DNA of 55,479 bases, from NCBI RefSeq assembly GCF_013177735.1, contig NZ_WOEZ01000307.1, positions 1 through 55,479 on the forward strand. The letters run 5' to 3'. The notes under the pieces were generated by a model that saw nothing but the letters and a program-made list of their open reading frames with translations, did no database searches and was not told where the DNA came from. Both the position numbers and the translations under genes were made by a program. This DNA is from Paraburkholderia elongata (GTDB taxonomy: Bacteria; Pseudomonadota; Gammaproteobacteria; Burkholderiales; Burkholderiaceae). Below, piece by piece: positions 27,019 through 36,440 of the stretch. Each line of letters opens with the position of its first letter. The stretch's first letter is position 1.

Positions 27019-27988
27019 GCAAACTCTCCGTTCAGATGGCGGGCCTCTCTCCAGAGCCCCAAAGTTTCCTGCACAGCCTGGTCCGAGAAGCTGAACAGGG
27101 TGGCTATCCTTTTCGCAATGGTGCACGACCGGATGCCAGCTCGGTACGACAAATACGTCGCGCGGCTTCCACTCGATACCGGTGAGTGCCAATCTTCGTC
27201 TGACCGTGACCTTCGACAACAGCGAAGACCGTGCTATCGGTCGATCGGTATGCAGCCGTCTCGAAGCTTTCCGGTAACCGCTGGATAAACGCTGCGATCG
27301 TGGGCATCGGCGTACTACCTGTGGCGGGATTGATGAACCGCACCTTGTATCCATGACAGGCATCAGGATCGCCGCCACGGGCCATCGCGCTCAGCGTCTC
27401 GTTGCTCCTCTCGTACGGGTAACGAAGAATCGGTGAGTTACGGTCACCGGGTTTCCAGTCAACTGGGAGCAGGTTGTTCGAGTATCGTGCCGCGCTGTCA
27501 CCCGGCGGTCGCAGCTCCGCCTGCGTTATCGCTTTCCCCGGTTCAGCAAACCCGGCGTCAAAGAAAGAGACGATCGGAATGTCGAGCCCGTCCAGCCAGA
27601 CCATGGGCCCGTCACCTTCATTGCCATGGTCATGCCAACGCCAGCTCGGTGTCAGTACGAAATCACCCGGGCTCATGGCGACTCGTTCTCCGTCGACAGC
27701 GGTGTATGCGCCACTTCCCTCGATGACAAAACGTAGGGCCGATTGTGAGTGGCGATGGGCACGTGCCACTTCATCAGGCAAAACCAGCTGGAGGCCTGCA
27801 TATAGCGATTGGGTAATTGAAGCGCTTCCGGGCAACCCCGGATTTTCGAGGATGAGGACTCGTCGCTCGGCCTCTTCGGCTGTCACAATGTCACCGGCCG
27901 TGAAGATGTGAGGACGAACGACACCGTCATAGTCCCAGTGAACCGGAACGACAGGGGTAACCGGTGATTTGGGGACTAGGGAGTGCAA
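27015..27988 (-). pseudogene. Gentisate 1,2-dioxygenase, broken near the 3' end
   Basis: A bicupin Fe(II) dioxygenase opening gentisate to maleylpyruvate. The N-terminal cupin is intact, with metal ligands in ARAHRHSQSALRFVIEGSGA and WRWHDHGNEG. After HRYRVE the frame is shifted by one extra base near 27165-27170 into PRDVFVVPSWHPVVHHCEKD, the second cupin's ligand region. It shifts again by one extra base in a run of four A (27110-27113) into ATLFSFSDQAVQETL and ends GEFA-TGA overlapping the hydrolase start. Restored length is about 323 residues. As read the second cupin would be lost. Both breaks are single bases with pristine sequence around them. Confidence 0.85.
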
Positions 27989-28074
27989 ACGCTGCCATAA
28001 CGGCGCTAAGTTATCCTAACGGATTAGTTCATAAAAAGCATTGCGTCTATGTTCGGTGGAGACGTCGCGGATCG

Positions 28075-28935
28075 TCATGAGAAGTCCTTGTTCAGGTTCA
28101 GCGTGGCATCGAGTGTTCTCATCTTGGAAAGCCCCGCGCTTTCGGCAGCAACTGAACGCTCAGCCCAACCATGCTCGAGGTCAATCAACTGGTCCGGGTC
28201 GCCGTTCTGCCGGATTTGTTTCAGTAGCGATTCGAAGTCAATTGTTCCGGCCCCAGGTTCAACCCGCCCGGGCATGTCAGCGAGCTGGACGAGCCCGATG
28301 TGATGAAGCGCACGGCAATAGGCATTATTGACGTCATCGCCCATTTCAAAGACGTGTCCGGTGTCGAATATGAGTTTTACGGCAGGGTGTCCGACACGAT
28401 CGAGTAGCGCTACGACCTGCTCGGTGTTCGTGACGAACATGCCGGGCAGGGCGATCATGTGTTCGATACCGATCGTGAGTCCTGCGGCCGCGGCGCGATC
28501 TCCGGCCCGGCGCAGGTTTTCCACCGCTGAGTTTTCCTGCACCATGCTGCTCTCGTCTTCGTCCTGCCTGAGTAGAACCGCAAGCATGGGCGCCCCAATG
28601 TCGGTAGCCAGTGGGATAGTACGGTCGAGATGTGGCTCAATCTCGGCCCACCCGTCCGGCTTTGTCCACGACGGGACCATCACGGCGTCGAGCGGGGCAT
28701 AGACAATGCAGCTCGAGCGCAGCCCAAAGTGCTGCAGTGCGGCCTTGAACCGTGACACATCGTGTGTTGACCGTTCCACGGCCCACGGGAAGAGCACCCC
28801 GGCGAACCCATTTTGTGCAGCGAATTCCACGTGATTCCATGGATCGGAGCTACACACGCTTTCGCGAAACAAGGGGTCGTCAGGATGCAGATAGCCAAGA
28901 TGTGAGGTGTATTTCAGGTTCCATCGATTGCTCAT
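28075..28935 (-). CDS. TIM-barrel sugar isomerase, hydroxypyruvate-isomerase-like
   Basis: A 286-residue protein of the AP-endonuclease-2/xylose-isomerase-like family. Metal-site regions are IGIEHMIALPGMF, VKLIFDTGHVFEMG and VQLADMPGRVEPGAGTIDF; the last is close to the hydroxypyruvate isomerase (Hyi) signature. Such enzymes interconvert hydroxypyruvate and tartronate semialdehyde or related keto/aldose compounds. Its start overlaps the preceding GMC gene by four bases, so both proteins belong to one transcription unit. Confidence 0.82.
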   Translation of the reverse strand: MSNRWNLKYTSHLGYLHPDDPLFRESVCSSDPWNHVEFAAQNGFAGVLFPWAVERSTHDVSRFKAALQHFGLRSSCIVYAPLDAVMVPSWTKPDGWAEIEPHLDRTIPLATDIGAPMLAVLLRQDEDESSMVQENSAVENLRRAGDRAAAAGLTIGIEHMIALPGMFVTNTEQVVALLDRVGHPAVKLIFDTGHVFEMGDDVNNAYCRALHHIGLVQLADMPGRVEPGAGTIDFESLLKQIRQNGDPDQLIDLEHGWAERSVAAESAGLSKMRTLDATLNLNKDFS

Positions 28936-30617
28936 GCTCGATACTCCCGCTTGATTGCGTCTACGACCTTCTCAGCGGCCATGATGACCGGAAGATTGGT
29001 TCCCGCTGCCATCAGCGTGGGGAAAATGGATGCGTCAACTACCCGCAGGCCGCTCAGGCCGATCACCCGGCAATTGGAGTCGACGACTGCTTCAGGGTCG
29101 TTGGGGCTACCCATGCGGCACGTACCTGAGACGTGGCCGCCCGGCAGCGTCGAGATTCGCACGATATGTTCAATTGTTTCTTTCCCGCCATTAATCACAT
29201 CCGAGATTGGAGTTCCGGCCATTTCGAACGCCTTCTTGCGAGGAATGCCGGGTGTTGAGAAGGCCGCAGCGCCAGCGATGCTGAGCGCCTGTGCTTTCCA
29301 GTTATCCTGCATCATCAGCAACGCAAGTGGTGTCATCGCGGGTAGAAAAGCGCCGTCGATCAGGCTCGCTACTTCTGATTCTCGGACGAGTTCTGCCAAC
29401 GCGGAGAGACCGTCAACCATGCGCATAAGGTCCCTTGCGTCCTGGAGGAGGTTAAAGCGGACGTCAAGCGTGCCGTTGGGCGTGAGTTTCACGCTGCCTT
29501 GAGAGTAAACCTTGTTGATGATGAACATCAGATTGGCTACTTGCCGGCCGAGCGGATCTCGCGCGAGATTGTTTGGTGTGCGCTCCCATACGTTAAGAAC
29601 AACGTCAGTGGCAGCTACGCCTGGTAAGCCAGACGAGTACCTGACTACGCTAGGGCATGGTGGCAGGACGTCGGCACGCTGACGTCCTGCCGACCGTAGA
29701 TGTGCGCCAACGATCAACATCGGATGATTTAGCAGATTCGCGCCGACACCAGCCAGGTTTTTCGCCACGGGGACGCCAGCGGCGCGTAACTGTTCGAAGG
29801 GGCCGATACCCGACCGCAACAGTAATGCAGGCGAGTGCAGGGCGCCACAGCTGACGATGGTTTCTCGAGAAAGGATCGCGCGCGCTTGATCACCTTCGCC
29901 CATGAGGGCGCCGATAACCTCAGTTCCTTCAAGAAGTAGCCGAGAGACCGCAGTTCCCGCCTCGATGCGCAAGTTGTCCCGCTTTCGTACTTCAGGCGTG
30001 AGGTACGCCGCGGCCGTGGAGAGGCGATACTTGCCGGCTATATTGATCGGCACGGAACCGTAGCCGTCGCCTGCCTGTCCGTTCAAGTCAGCGATATAGC
30101 TGATCCCGCGTCGTGCGTATACGGTGGCGACGGCTTTGGTGAGCCCGCTCCAGTCGTGTGACGGGACGCGTTGGAGTTGCAGCGGTCCGGACTTACCGTG
30201 CTGCTCATTTTCGAAATCGCAATCGGTCTCAAGCCGTTTGAAATATGGCAACACATCTGCCCAACCCCAACCCTGCACGCCGAAGCTGCTCCACTCTTCA
30301 TAGTCAGCAGGCAAGCCACGTTGTGCGTGCATGCCATTGATGGCAGAGCCCCCACCCATAATCTTTGCCTGACCGAATGGCAATCGCCCAATGCCAGTCT
30401 CGGCGAACTCGGCGCTGAGGTTCGGCCACAAAAAACGTGAGTCGTTCAACGTACGAAAACGAGCATCCCTGACTGCGACGGGCTCAACATCCTGCCCAGC
30501 TTCGACAAGCGTTACGCGTACGGTTGGATTCTCGGAAAGACGACTCGCAAGGACGCAGCCGGCGGAGCCGCCTCCAATAACCAGATAGTCACAATCGTAC
30601 AGCTCCCGAGTAGTCAT
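28932..30617 (-). CDS. GMC-family FAD oxidoreductase (choline dehydrogenase-like)
   Basis: A 561-residue flavoprotein. The FAD Rossmann motif is DYLVIGGGSAGCVLASRLSE (about 10-29). GMC signature 1 lies near GRLPFGQAKIMGGGSAINGM, signature 2 in SCGALHSPALLLRSGIGP, and the catalytic His in LPGGHVSGTCRMG with the C-terminal ASIFPTLMAAGTNLPVIMAA. GMC enzymes oxidise primary or secondary alcohols, passing electrons to a quinone, cytochrome or oxygen. No signal peptide is present. It is the first enzyme gene after the LysR gene and probably catalyses the entry oxidation of the cluster's substrate. Family length about 530-560 agrees. Confidence 0.92.
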   Translation of the reverse strand: MTTRELYDCDYLVIGGGSAGCVLASRLSENPTVRVTLVEAGQDVEPVAVRDARFRTLNDSRFLWPNLSAEFAETGIGRLPFGQAKIMGGGSAINGMHAQRGLPADYEEWSSFGVQGWGWADVLPYFKRLETDCDFENEQHGKSGPLQLQRVPSHDWSGLTKAVATVYARRGISYIADLNGQAGDGYGSVPINIAGKYRLSTAAAYLTPEVRKRDNLRIEAGTAVSRLLLEGTEVIGALMGEGDQARAILSRETIVSCGALHSPALLLRSGIGPFEQLRAAGVPVAKNLAGVGANLLNHPMLIVGAHLRSAGRQRADVLPPCPSVVRYSSGLPGVAATDVVLNVWERTPNNLARDPLGRQVANLMFIINKVYSQGSVKLTPNGTLDVRFNLLQDARDLMRMVDGLSALAELVRESEVASLIDGAFLPAMTPLALLMMQDNWKAQALSIAGAAAFSTPGIPRKKAFEMAGTPISDVINGGKETIEHIVRISTLPGGHVSGTCRMGSPNDPEAVVDSNCRVIGLSGLRVVDASIFPTLMAAGTNLPVIMAAEKVVDAIKREYRA

Positions 30618-30838
30618 ACTGCTGCCTCACCGGAACCGGGGGTTACGGGATCGCCACCGGTGAGAATAGCGACTCTTTGATCTAGGCACGTAGTACTCAT
30701 GTGAAAGCGTCTCCTTTGTGCTTTATTGCTGTTTTCTGCCTGAAAGGAAGCCCGGCGCGCTTTGTTGGGTACGCCGGCTTACACGGGGCAACCGTTCTGC
30801 GACTTTAGTTTTGTCAATCGATAAGGTCTACTAATAAC

Positions 30839-31771
30839 TTATAATTCCTCGATCACGAATAGTGATTGAACTATCTGTGGCGCTTCTGGCGCACGGGTCG
30901 TCCGCGCAATCGCCCGCAATCCGCCAAGTGCGACGTTCGACGAATCAGTACGCCACGCAAATTTAAGATCATAGGTGGGGGTGGAAGTATCGAGCGTCAC
31001 GAAGCTCACGTCATGAACGCCCTCTCGCACCACCCAAGGCGGAACGAGAGTAATGCCAACGCCAGCGTCGACCAGCGCAAGGATTGTGTGGATGTGTATC
31101 GCTTCCTGCACTACGCGAGGGGTAAACCCCGCATTGGCGCAGGCGGCGACTATTATTTCGAGCAGGCGGGATTTAATTTTGGCAGGGAAAAGAACAAACG
31201 GTTCGTTACGGAATGCTTCAAGAGGAACCGACGACCGGGACGCAAGCGGATGACTTCGAGGCAAGGCCGCGACCAATGGTCCGCTGGCGAACGTGTCGCT
31301 TTCCAGGTCTTCGCAAATGATCGGTCCCGGTAACAGACCGATATCGATTCGGCGATCATTGAGGGCCGTAACTTGTTCTTCCCGGTTCAGTGTTTGCAAC
31401 CTTAATTCTACATTTGGATATCTTTCCCTATAAGACCGGATCAACGGAGGAAGTAGTGAGCAAACGGCGTTGTCGACGAATGCGAAGCTTATCCGGCCGC
31501 GTATTCCGGTTCTGGCGGCTCTGGCGACGCTCATTGCCTCATCGGCCTGCTCGAGGAGCCGCCGGCACTCGGGCAACATCTGCTGGCCCACCTCTGTCAG
31601 CCGAACTTCATTTCCGGTGCGTTCGAAAAGTTTGCTACCGAGTTCCTCCTCAAACCGCTTGATTTGCTGACTAATCGCAGGCTGAACCACATTCATTCTT
31701 TCGGCAGCGCGGCCAAAATGTAGGTATTCCGCCGCAGTGACAAAGTAGCGCACCCGTCGTAGATCGATCAT
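30839..31771 (-). CDS. LysR-family transcriptional regulator
   Basis: 310 residues from ATG 31771, which has GGAG six bases upstream; an in-frame ATG four codons earlier is possible. The HTH is at about 1-60 (VRYFVTAAEYLHFGRAAERM, then QPAISQQIKRFEEELG), followed by the ligand domain. It lies upstream of and on the same strand as the GMC-to-ThDP cluster rather than divergent to it, an unusual LTTR arrangement. A decayed close paralogue occurs at 40681-41200. The AT-rich region upstream contains an orphan operator pair. Confidence 0.92.
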   Translation of the reverse strand: MIDLRRVRYFVTAAEYLHFGRAAERMNVVQPAISQQIKRFEEELGSKLFERTGNEVRLTEVGQQMLPECRRLLEQADEAMSVARAARTGIRGRISFAFVDNAVCSLLPPLIRSYRERYPNVELRLQTLNREEQVTALNDRRIDIGLLPGPIICEDLESDTFASGPLVAALPRSHPLASRSSVPLEAFRNEPFVLFPAKIKSRLLEIIVAACANAGFTPRVVQEAIHIHTILALVDAGVGITLVPPWVVREGVHDVSFVTLDTSTPTYDLKFAWRTDSSNVALGGLRAIARTTRAPEAPQIVQSLFVIEEL

Positions 31772-32764
31772 GTCTGTCTCCATTAATGTGCATGGCTCCC
31801 GACGCGTCAGGTGCGATGTTGTGTTGAAGCGGTCATCGATACTGAAAGACCAGTTGGTTTCTCCGGCTGCAACGAATCTGTGCGACGTTGACTAGGCTCT
31901 CCAGTGTTGGACAAAGATGGCTCTCGTCGGAGGGCTCCGGAAACCGGACGCGGTGCTCGCAAAGCGGTGGCCATGACATGGGTCGATTGATCGCGTTCAG
32001 TTTGGCGAGGCGAGGGTCCGCCAAATCAGCTGCGCTGCGCCGCCGCCGGCCAACGCTGGATCTGGACTTCGGTACTCACTGTTCCCCAAATGTATCAATC
32101 AATAATACATTTATAGACCATATTTTGCAATAATTATACTTGCATTTACGATGTTCTACCTGCATCCCCACGTGACTCGAATCGGAGCCTCGAGTGGTGT
32201 GGCCGACAGGTGCATGGGATTGGCTGATGCCCCAATGGGGGACGAACGGGAAATCGAGAGATAACGCTCGGCGCCAGGGGCACGCCGGCCGCCTTTGGGC
32301 GGGAGCGCCGCTGGTCAGAAATCGGTGGCGTGTAAGTTTGCCCTGAAACCGGCGCGACATGCTTCCGATGGCGCGCGCCGATGTCGGTTGCTACCTTGCG
32401 AGCATCGGTATCGTCGTACTTTGCGGAATGATCGAAGCGAAGTAAATGCGACGGCGCGGCACGCTCGATAGGAGAGCGGTTGAACGCAGGAGATGCGTCA
32501 AACGGAGCGCGATCGGATGGAACTTCGCTCGAGCCGATGCCCCTTTCTGCGAGTACGCCAGCCTACGCGGCGAAAAGGTAATGACAGCCCAGCCCAAGAT
32601 AAAGGACGTGAGTCATGGTTCAGCAGGCGCTGCCACATCTGCGGACCACGGCCACGAAGCAAATTCAGGGTGCTGGCACACGTTGCGTCCGTTCCGAAGG
32701 CCGTCGACGGTGCGCGGCAGATTGGACTTCGTGCGTTTCGAGGAGTGGCGATTCCCTGCCAGTC
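31772..32764. other. Long intergenic region with an AT-rich operator island
   Basis: About 990 bases. No recognisable gene: the frames of 60-130 codons lack family resemblance and ribosome binding sites. The only striking part is 32085-32150, strongly AT-rich, with two tandem palindromes (separate entry). On the minus strand after these palindromes a frame of about 60 codons (31833-32024) could be a gene stump. Confidence 0.5.
32089..32146. promoter_or_regulatory. Orphan tandem operator pair of the TGCAA-N9-TTGCA type
   Basis: Two palindromes with the same architecture as those at the OYE/Rrf2 locus 15 kb away. The first has arms AAATGTAT and ATACATTT with a 9-base centre (32089-32111). The second is TGCAA-N9-TTGCA (32126-32144). 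Centres are 35 bases apart. On the minus strand TTGCAA-17-TATTAT resembles a promoter lying across both sites. No intact gene follows. Confidence 0.55.
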
Positions 32765-33040
32765 TTATTGGCGATTGCCTTCGGAATGGCCGTCTGAACG
32801 ATCTTGCTGCGTTTGAGCCGGTGAATGGTTAGTGTTAGCCGCCTGTTCGACACGTGCTTGAGCTTCCAGAATGTTCTGAGGATAGTGGAGCCAGTCAGTT
32901 GGGCGAAATCCAGCTTTTTCGAGTTGGATCAGTTCGGATGTCACATGGGCTCGTGTGAGTGGCTGGTTCGATTGAGCAAGCGAAGCCATCGCGGGTAAAA
33001 ATGCGGTGATAGCTGTCACGGTCTTAAGGGCGAAGTTCAT
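32765..33040 (-). CDS. DUF4148 exported protein
   Basis: A 91-residue protein with a Sec signal peptide (MNFALKTVTAITAFLPAMAS, cleavage near SLAQ) followed by SNQPLTRAHVTSELIQLEKA and YPQNILEAQARVE, the pattern of the DUF4148 family. These small secreted proteins are highly multiplied in Burkholderiaceae; function unknown. The mature part is a little shorter than usual (100-120 total), and the tail (QQDRSDGHSEGNRQ) is polar. Confidence 0.85.
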   Translation of the reverse strand: MNFALKTVTAITAFLPAMASLAQSNQPLTRAHVTSELIQLEKAGFRPTDWLHYPQNILEAQARVEQAANTNHSPAQTQQDRSDGHSEGNRQ

Positions 33041-33149
33041 AAGTAGTGCGCGAGGTTTTTGGGCGATTTGCTGCAGCTAACGAATTATTTTTGCAACAAC
33101 AGCACTCTACGGGATGGTCTGATTCGGCGTAAACCCGGTATTCCCGAAA

Positions 33150-33600
33150 ACTGTATTCGGCACCGACGGAACAATAGCCGAAGCGATAGGCTGTGGCAGT
33201 CACATCACTGGGCGTGCAAGTTCCATGCACGCGATCACATGGTGAAATTGACGGCCCGCAGTTCGCTAAGCTGTTATTGAAGGGCAACCCTAGAGTCGTG
33301 GCGATGTACAGACCATTCGCGAAGCTGCGAACAGCCAGTCCGCATCGGTCAAGAAATGTTGGGCAGCAGACCGCACTCTCGTCGAGCCGGGCGCGACAAC
33401 GCCTCATGAAAGCTCGATTCGCTCAGTCCAGCCGAATCTGCGGGCCGCTGCGGAGGGTATGGTGTCGTCGTGCCACGAGGCTTTATCTACGTCGCGCAGC
33501 GTGTGTCCGAACTGATCGAAAATGCCAGCAGTGAGTTACCTAACGTACTCGTGCGATTCATCGCCCCATTGATCGGGCGCTTTAGCGAGGGTCCGGGAGG
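33150..33600 (+). pseudogene. IS110-family transposase remnant
   Basis: Translated in shifting frames the stretch reads GSHHWACKFHARDHMVKLTA, then PQFAKLLLKGNP, then RNVGQQTALSSSRARQRLMK, then YGVVVPRGFIYVAQRVSELI to a stop at about 33600. Order and spacing match the DEDD (RuvC-like) domain of IS110 transposases: CG..H.W...L...GH.V.L..PQFVKP, then VEQQ..L..HR.R..L...RT. At least two frameshifts and a missing C-terminal Tnp_20 domain make it a fossil. Confidence 0.75.
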
Positions 33601-34085
33601 GTGAAAAGTGAGCTACCGATGCGCTCACCGAGCGTTCAGAGATCGCCGCGATTTTCTTGGTAGAGCTACGCTGATTACCGAGATAGTCGAACCCCAACGC
33701 GTACAGTGCAGAAAACGCGTGCAGGCTCTCCGCGATGTCAAAGGTCGCCTCATTGCGATTGCCGGTGCAGATTTCGACCCGCCCCGCGGACGGTGTTATC
33801 GGAGCGGTGTTCCGGACGAACGACGAGCGCTGTACCGCAATTTCGATAGTAGGGTTTGGTGACGAAGCTGAGAGTTCGTACTGCGCGGGAATTTGCTTGC
33901 CATGAAGTGCTGCGAGCTTGTGGATTGAGGGCTGGTGCCGGCCAAAATTCCGCGGGCGCATTCGCGCGTTCGGAACAGCCGGTCAATTGGAACCGAGAAG
34001 CGCCTAAATATACGCGTCGCTCAAATGCGCGACGCGAGGGTGACCTGCTAGACATCGAATCAAGCGGGCTTTAAGGTGCCACTTA
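33601..34085. other. Intergenic stretch between IS110 and IS630 remnants
   Basis: About 485 bases. Overlapping frames on both strands exist (for example 33536-33961 on the minus strand), but none has a ribosome binding site or family resemblance. I see no supported gene. Confidence 0.5.
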
Positions 34086-35189
34086 CTCATAAGTCAGGAA
34101 TTTTGCGGACAAGTGAACTATGCTTGAGCGAATGTAATTGACAGGGGCGCTCATGAAACGGGACGGTCGGAGCCTGGCTCACAATACGCTTGAAGAGATG
34201 CGCATCCTTGCGGTTCAACGCATGGCCGGGGGCGAGCATCCGGATGATGTTGCGACATCGTTCGGCATGCATCGCTCGTGGGCATACAAGATCCGGGCCC
34301 AGGCACGCGGTCGCGGGCGTGGCGTTCGCGCGCTGCGTTCGAGCAAAGGCACGGGGCGCCCACGCAAGCTCACGCGTACCCAGGAGCAGCAGGTGCTGCG
34401 TTGGATCAATGGCAAGAATCCGATGCAGTATGGGTTTGACTTCGGCCTGTGGACGCGCAACCTGGTTCGGGAACTGGTGCAGCGGGAGTTTGGTGTCACG
34501 CTGAGCCTGGCGTCGATCGGCACGATGCTGGCGCGGTTGAACCTGACGCCGCAAAAGCCGTTGCAGCGCGCTTACCAGCGCAACCCGGAAGCCATCGAGC
34601 GCTGGCAGCACGACACGTATCCGGCCATTGCCAGACAGGCACGCAAGGAGAACGCGGACATCTTCTTCTGGGACGAATCGGGCTTCCGGGCTGACTCGGT
34701 GCATGGGCAGGACCTGGGCGCCGTGCGGTGAGACACCCGTTGTCGAGCGTCCGGGCGAGCGGCAAAGTATGAGCGCGGCGTCTGCCGTCAGTTCGAAGGG
34801 TGCTTTCTGGTTTGCAACATACGAAGGTGGGCTCAGCGGTGAGTTGTTCGTGACGCTGCTCAAGAAGTTGATGTTCAATCGCCGTAAGGCGGTTCATCTG
34901 GTCGTCGATGGATTGCCTGCGCATAAGAAAGCCATCGTCAAGGAATACGTCGCCAGCACCCAAGGCAAATTGACTTTGCATTTCCTGCCCGGTTACGCGC
35001 CGGACCTGAATCCGGATGAGTTGGTGTGGAGCCACGTCAAGCGCACCGGCGTCGCACGACGCCCTCTGCAAAAGGGCGAAAAGCTGGGGCCACGGATTCA
35101 CGAATAGCTCGCACAGATTGGACGAAACCCGAAGCTCGTGCGGTCGTTTTTCAGGCATCCATCTGTCTCCTATATTTCTGACCTATGAG
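34086..35189 (+). mobile_element. IS630-family insertion sequence with both ends
   Basis: An element of 1104 bases. The ends CTCATAAGTCAGGAAT (34086-34101) and, inverted, CTCATAGGTCAGAAAT (35174-35189) match at 14 of 16 positions. A TA dinucleotide flanks each end (34084-34085 and 35190-35191), the target duplication expected for IS630/Tc1 elements. Both ends are preserved but the transposase is broken, so it could move only if a related active copy supplied transposase. Confidence 0.9.
34153..35188 (+). pseudogene. IS630 transposase, frameshifted and with a nonsense codon
   Basis: The N-terminal helix-turn-helix part (MKRDGRSLAHNTLEEMRILA, then ASFGMHRSWAYKIRAQARGR) and the first catalytic Asp (FFWDESGFRADSVHG) are intact to about residue 186. 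An extra G in GGG (34705-34707) shifts the frame. The next frame continues TWAPCGETPVVERPGERQSM, then LVVDGLPAHKKAIVKEYV with the second Asp, then PDLNPDELVWSHVK with the catalytic Glu. An in-frame TAG at 35105-35107 (expected CAG) then interrupts RIHE-stop-LAQIGRNPKLVRSFF before the natural stop at 35186. Restored length is about 345 residues, the family size. Confidence 0.9.
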
Positions 35190-35239
35190 TAATGCGTCGC
35201 GACGTCGCTACAGAAAGGCACGAAGAATCAGCGACTGGC

Positions 35240-36283
35240 TCAAAAGTAGTGCATGATACCGGCGAAAAATCCCAGCTGGTTGTGTCCTGTTGGTGGGTTG
35301 TAGGGCGAGTCGGGTGTTTGCGCCGTTGCGCTAAAATTGGTGTGTTGTCCGTTTATCAAATAGCCCATCGTGGCGTACAGATATGTTCTCTTGGATAAGG
35401 CATAGGTAGAGCCTATGTCTACAAGGGTGGCGCTCCCGTGTCCGTCGCGTTGATGAATATGATAGACGGCTGCCATCGCTGTGAATGGGCCCAACGGATG
35501 GTACGTCATTCCAAACCAACCATAATCGGCGTAACGTGGTTGATCGCGAGGCGCATCGGGTGCCGCCATGTAAGTGTAGGATGCCTGCACCGTAAACAAG
35601 CTGCCGTTATACATTGTGCCTACGAATAGCTGCTTTTGTGCCGCATAGAGATCACTGAATTGACCGTTCGCATCTCGCACCTCTTGATAGATGGTACGCG
35701 CTGAGAACGCTCCAAGCCGGTATGTGAGCTGCATGCCTGTCGTCCTGCCGCTATTAAATTGCCCGGCTACACCGCTCAATGAAGATTGAAATGCAACATC
35801 GAAGCCCATGAAGGTGGGTGAATAGTAGCTGAACGTGTTGCTGAAATTTGGCCAGTTAGCGTTTCTCACGAGGGATGCAAGTCCGATGTCCTGCTGGCTG
35901 AAGGGATCGAAGTCATAGTTGCCATCTTTAATAATTGAATCGTCCTGGCCGACCCGGAACGACCCGAAAGGCCCCGACATGCCAACGTAAGCATTTTCCC
36001 AGAAGGGGCTCCAGGACACGCCGTTAGTGACCTGAAAATAGTCCAGCAACTTGAAGTTTACCTTGTAGCCGTCGCCGATGTCTTCAACTCCCGTCATTCC
36101 CCATGCGCTGGCGCCATCGTCACCACTGTCGGCGCTCCAGACATTAGAGCGCTTTCCATTTTGCCCCGCAACGTTCGTCAAATACTGCACACCTGCGTCC
36201 ATACGTCCCCAGAGTGTCATGCTGCTTTGCGCAGAGACAATAGTGGAGATGCATACCAATCCCAATGCGATGAATCTTTTCAA
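35240..36283 (-). CDS. Gram-negative porin (OmpC/Omp32-like, 16-strand)
   Basis: About 347 residues if started at the TTG at 36283 (GGAGA upstream, giving a normal LKRFIALGLVCISTIVSAQS signal peptide); ATG 36295 adds four residues. The mature protein begins SSMTLWGRMDAGVQYLTNV, the typical start of Burkholderia trimeric porins, carries FGSFRVGQDDS, and ends in HYF, the C-terminal Phe needed for outer-membrane assembly. It is a nutrient or substrate channel. It lies immediately beside the IS630 element and upstream of the P450 cluster, so it may admit that cluster's substrate. Confidence 0.9.
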   Translation of the reverse strand: MKRFIALGLVCISTIVSAQSSMTLWGRMDAGVQYLTNVAGQNGKRSNVWSADSGDDGASAWGMTGVEDIGDGYKVNFKLLDYFQVTNGVSWSPFWENAYVGMSGPFGSFRVGQDDSIIKDGNYDFDPFSQQDIGLASLVRNANWPNFSNTFSYYSPTFMGFDVAFQSSLSGVAGQFNSGRTTGMQLTYRLGAFSARTIYQEVRDANGQFSDLYAAQKQLFVGTMYNGSLFTVQASYTYMAAPDAPRDQPRYADYGWFGMTYHPLGPFTAMAAVYHIHQRDGHGSATLVDIGSTYALSKRTYLYATMGYLINGQHTNFSATAQTPDSPYNPPTGHNQLGFFAGIMHYF

Positions 36284-36440
36284 TTCCGTCTCCATATATT
36301 ATAATGATAAGGATTACGTAATTATTATAAGAAAGCCTCCAGATGAGAACCTAGGCTGCCCGGTTGCAATGCGCCGGTCGTGGACGTAGTAACGACTTTG
36401 GTGCATCGCGAAGTTGGCGCGCGGCTTTCGGCGGAGGAAG

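Noticed and set aside
27019..27378. A 120-codon N-terminal extension of the fumarylpyruvate hydrolase
   Set aside because: It is the displaced reading frame of gentisate dioxygenase; ATG 27018 has a good ribosome binding site and matches the family start.
30851..30867. ATCAC-N5-GTGAT site resembling the palindrome at 38459
   Set aside because: It lies inside the last codons of the LysR coding sequence and its arms are short; coincidence is likely.
33536..33961. A 141-codon minus-strand frame between IS fossils
   Set aside because: It overlaps the IS110 remnant on the other strand, has no ribosome binding site and its composition is not protein-like.
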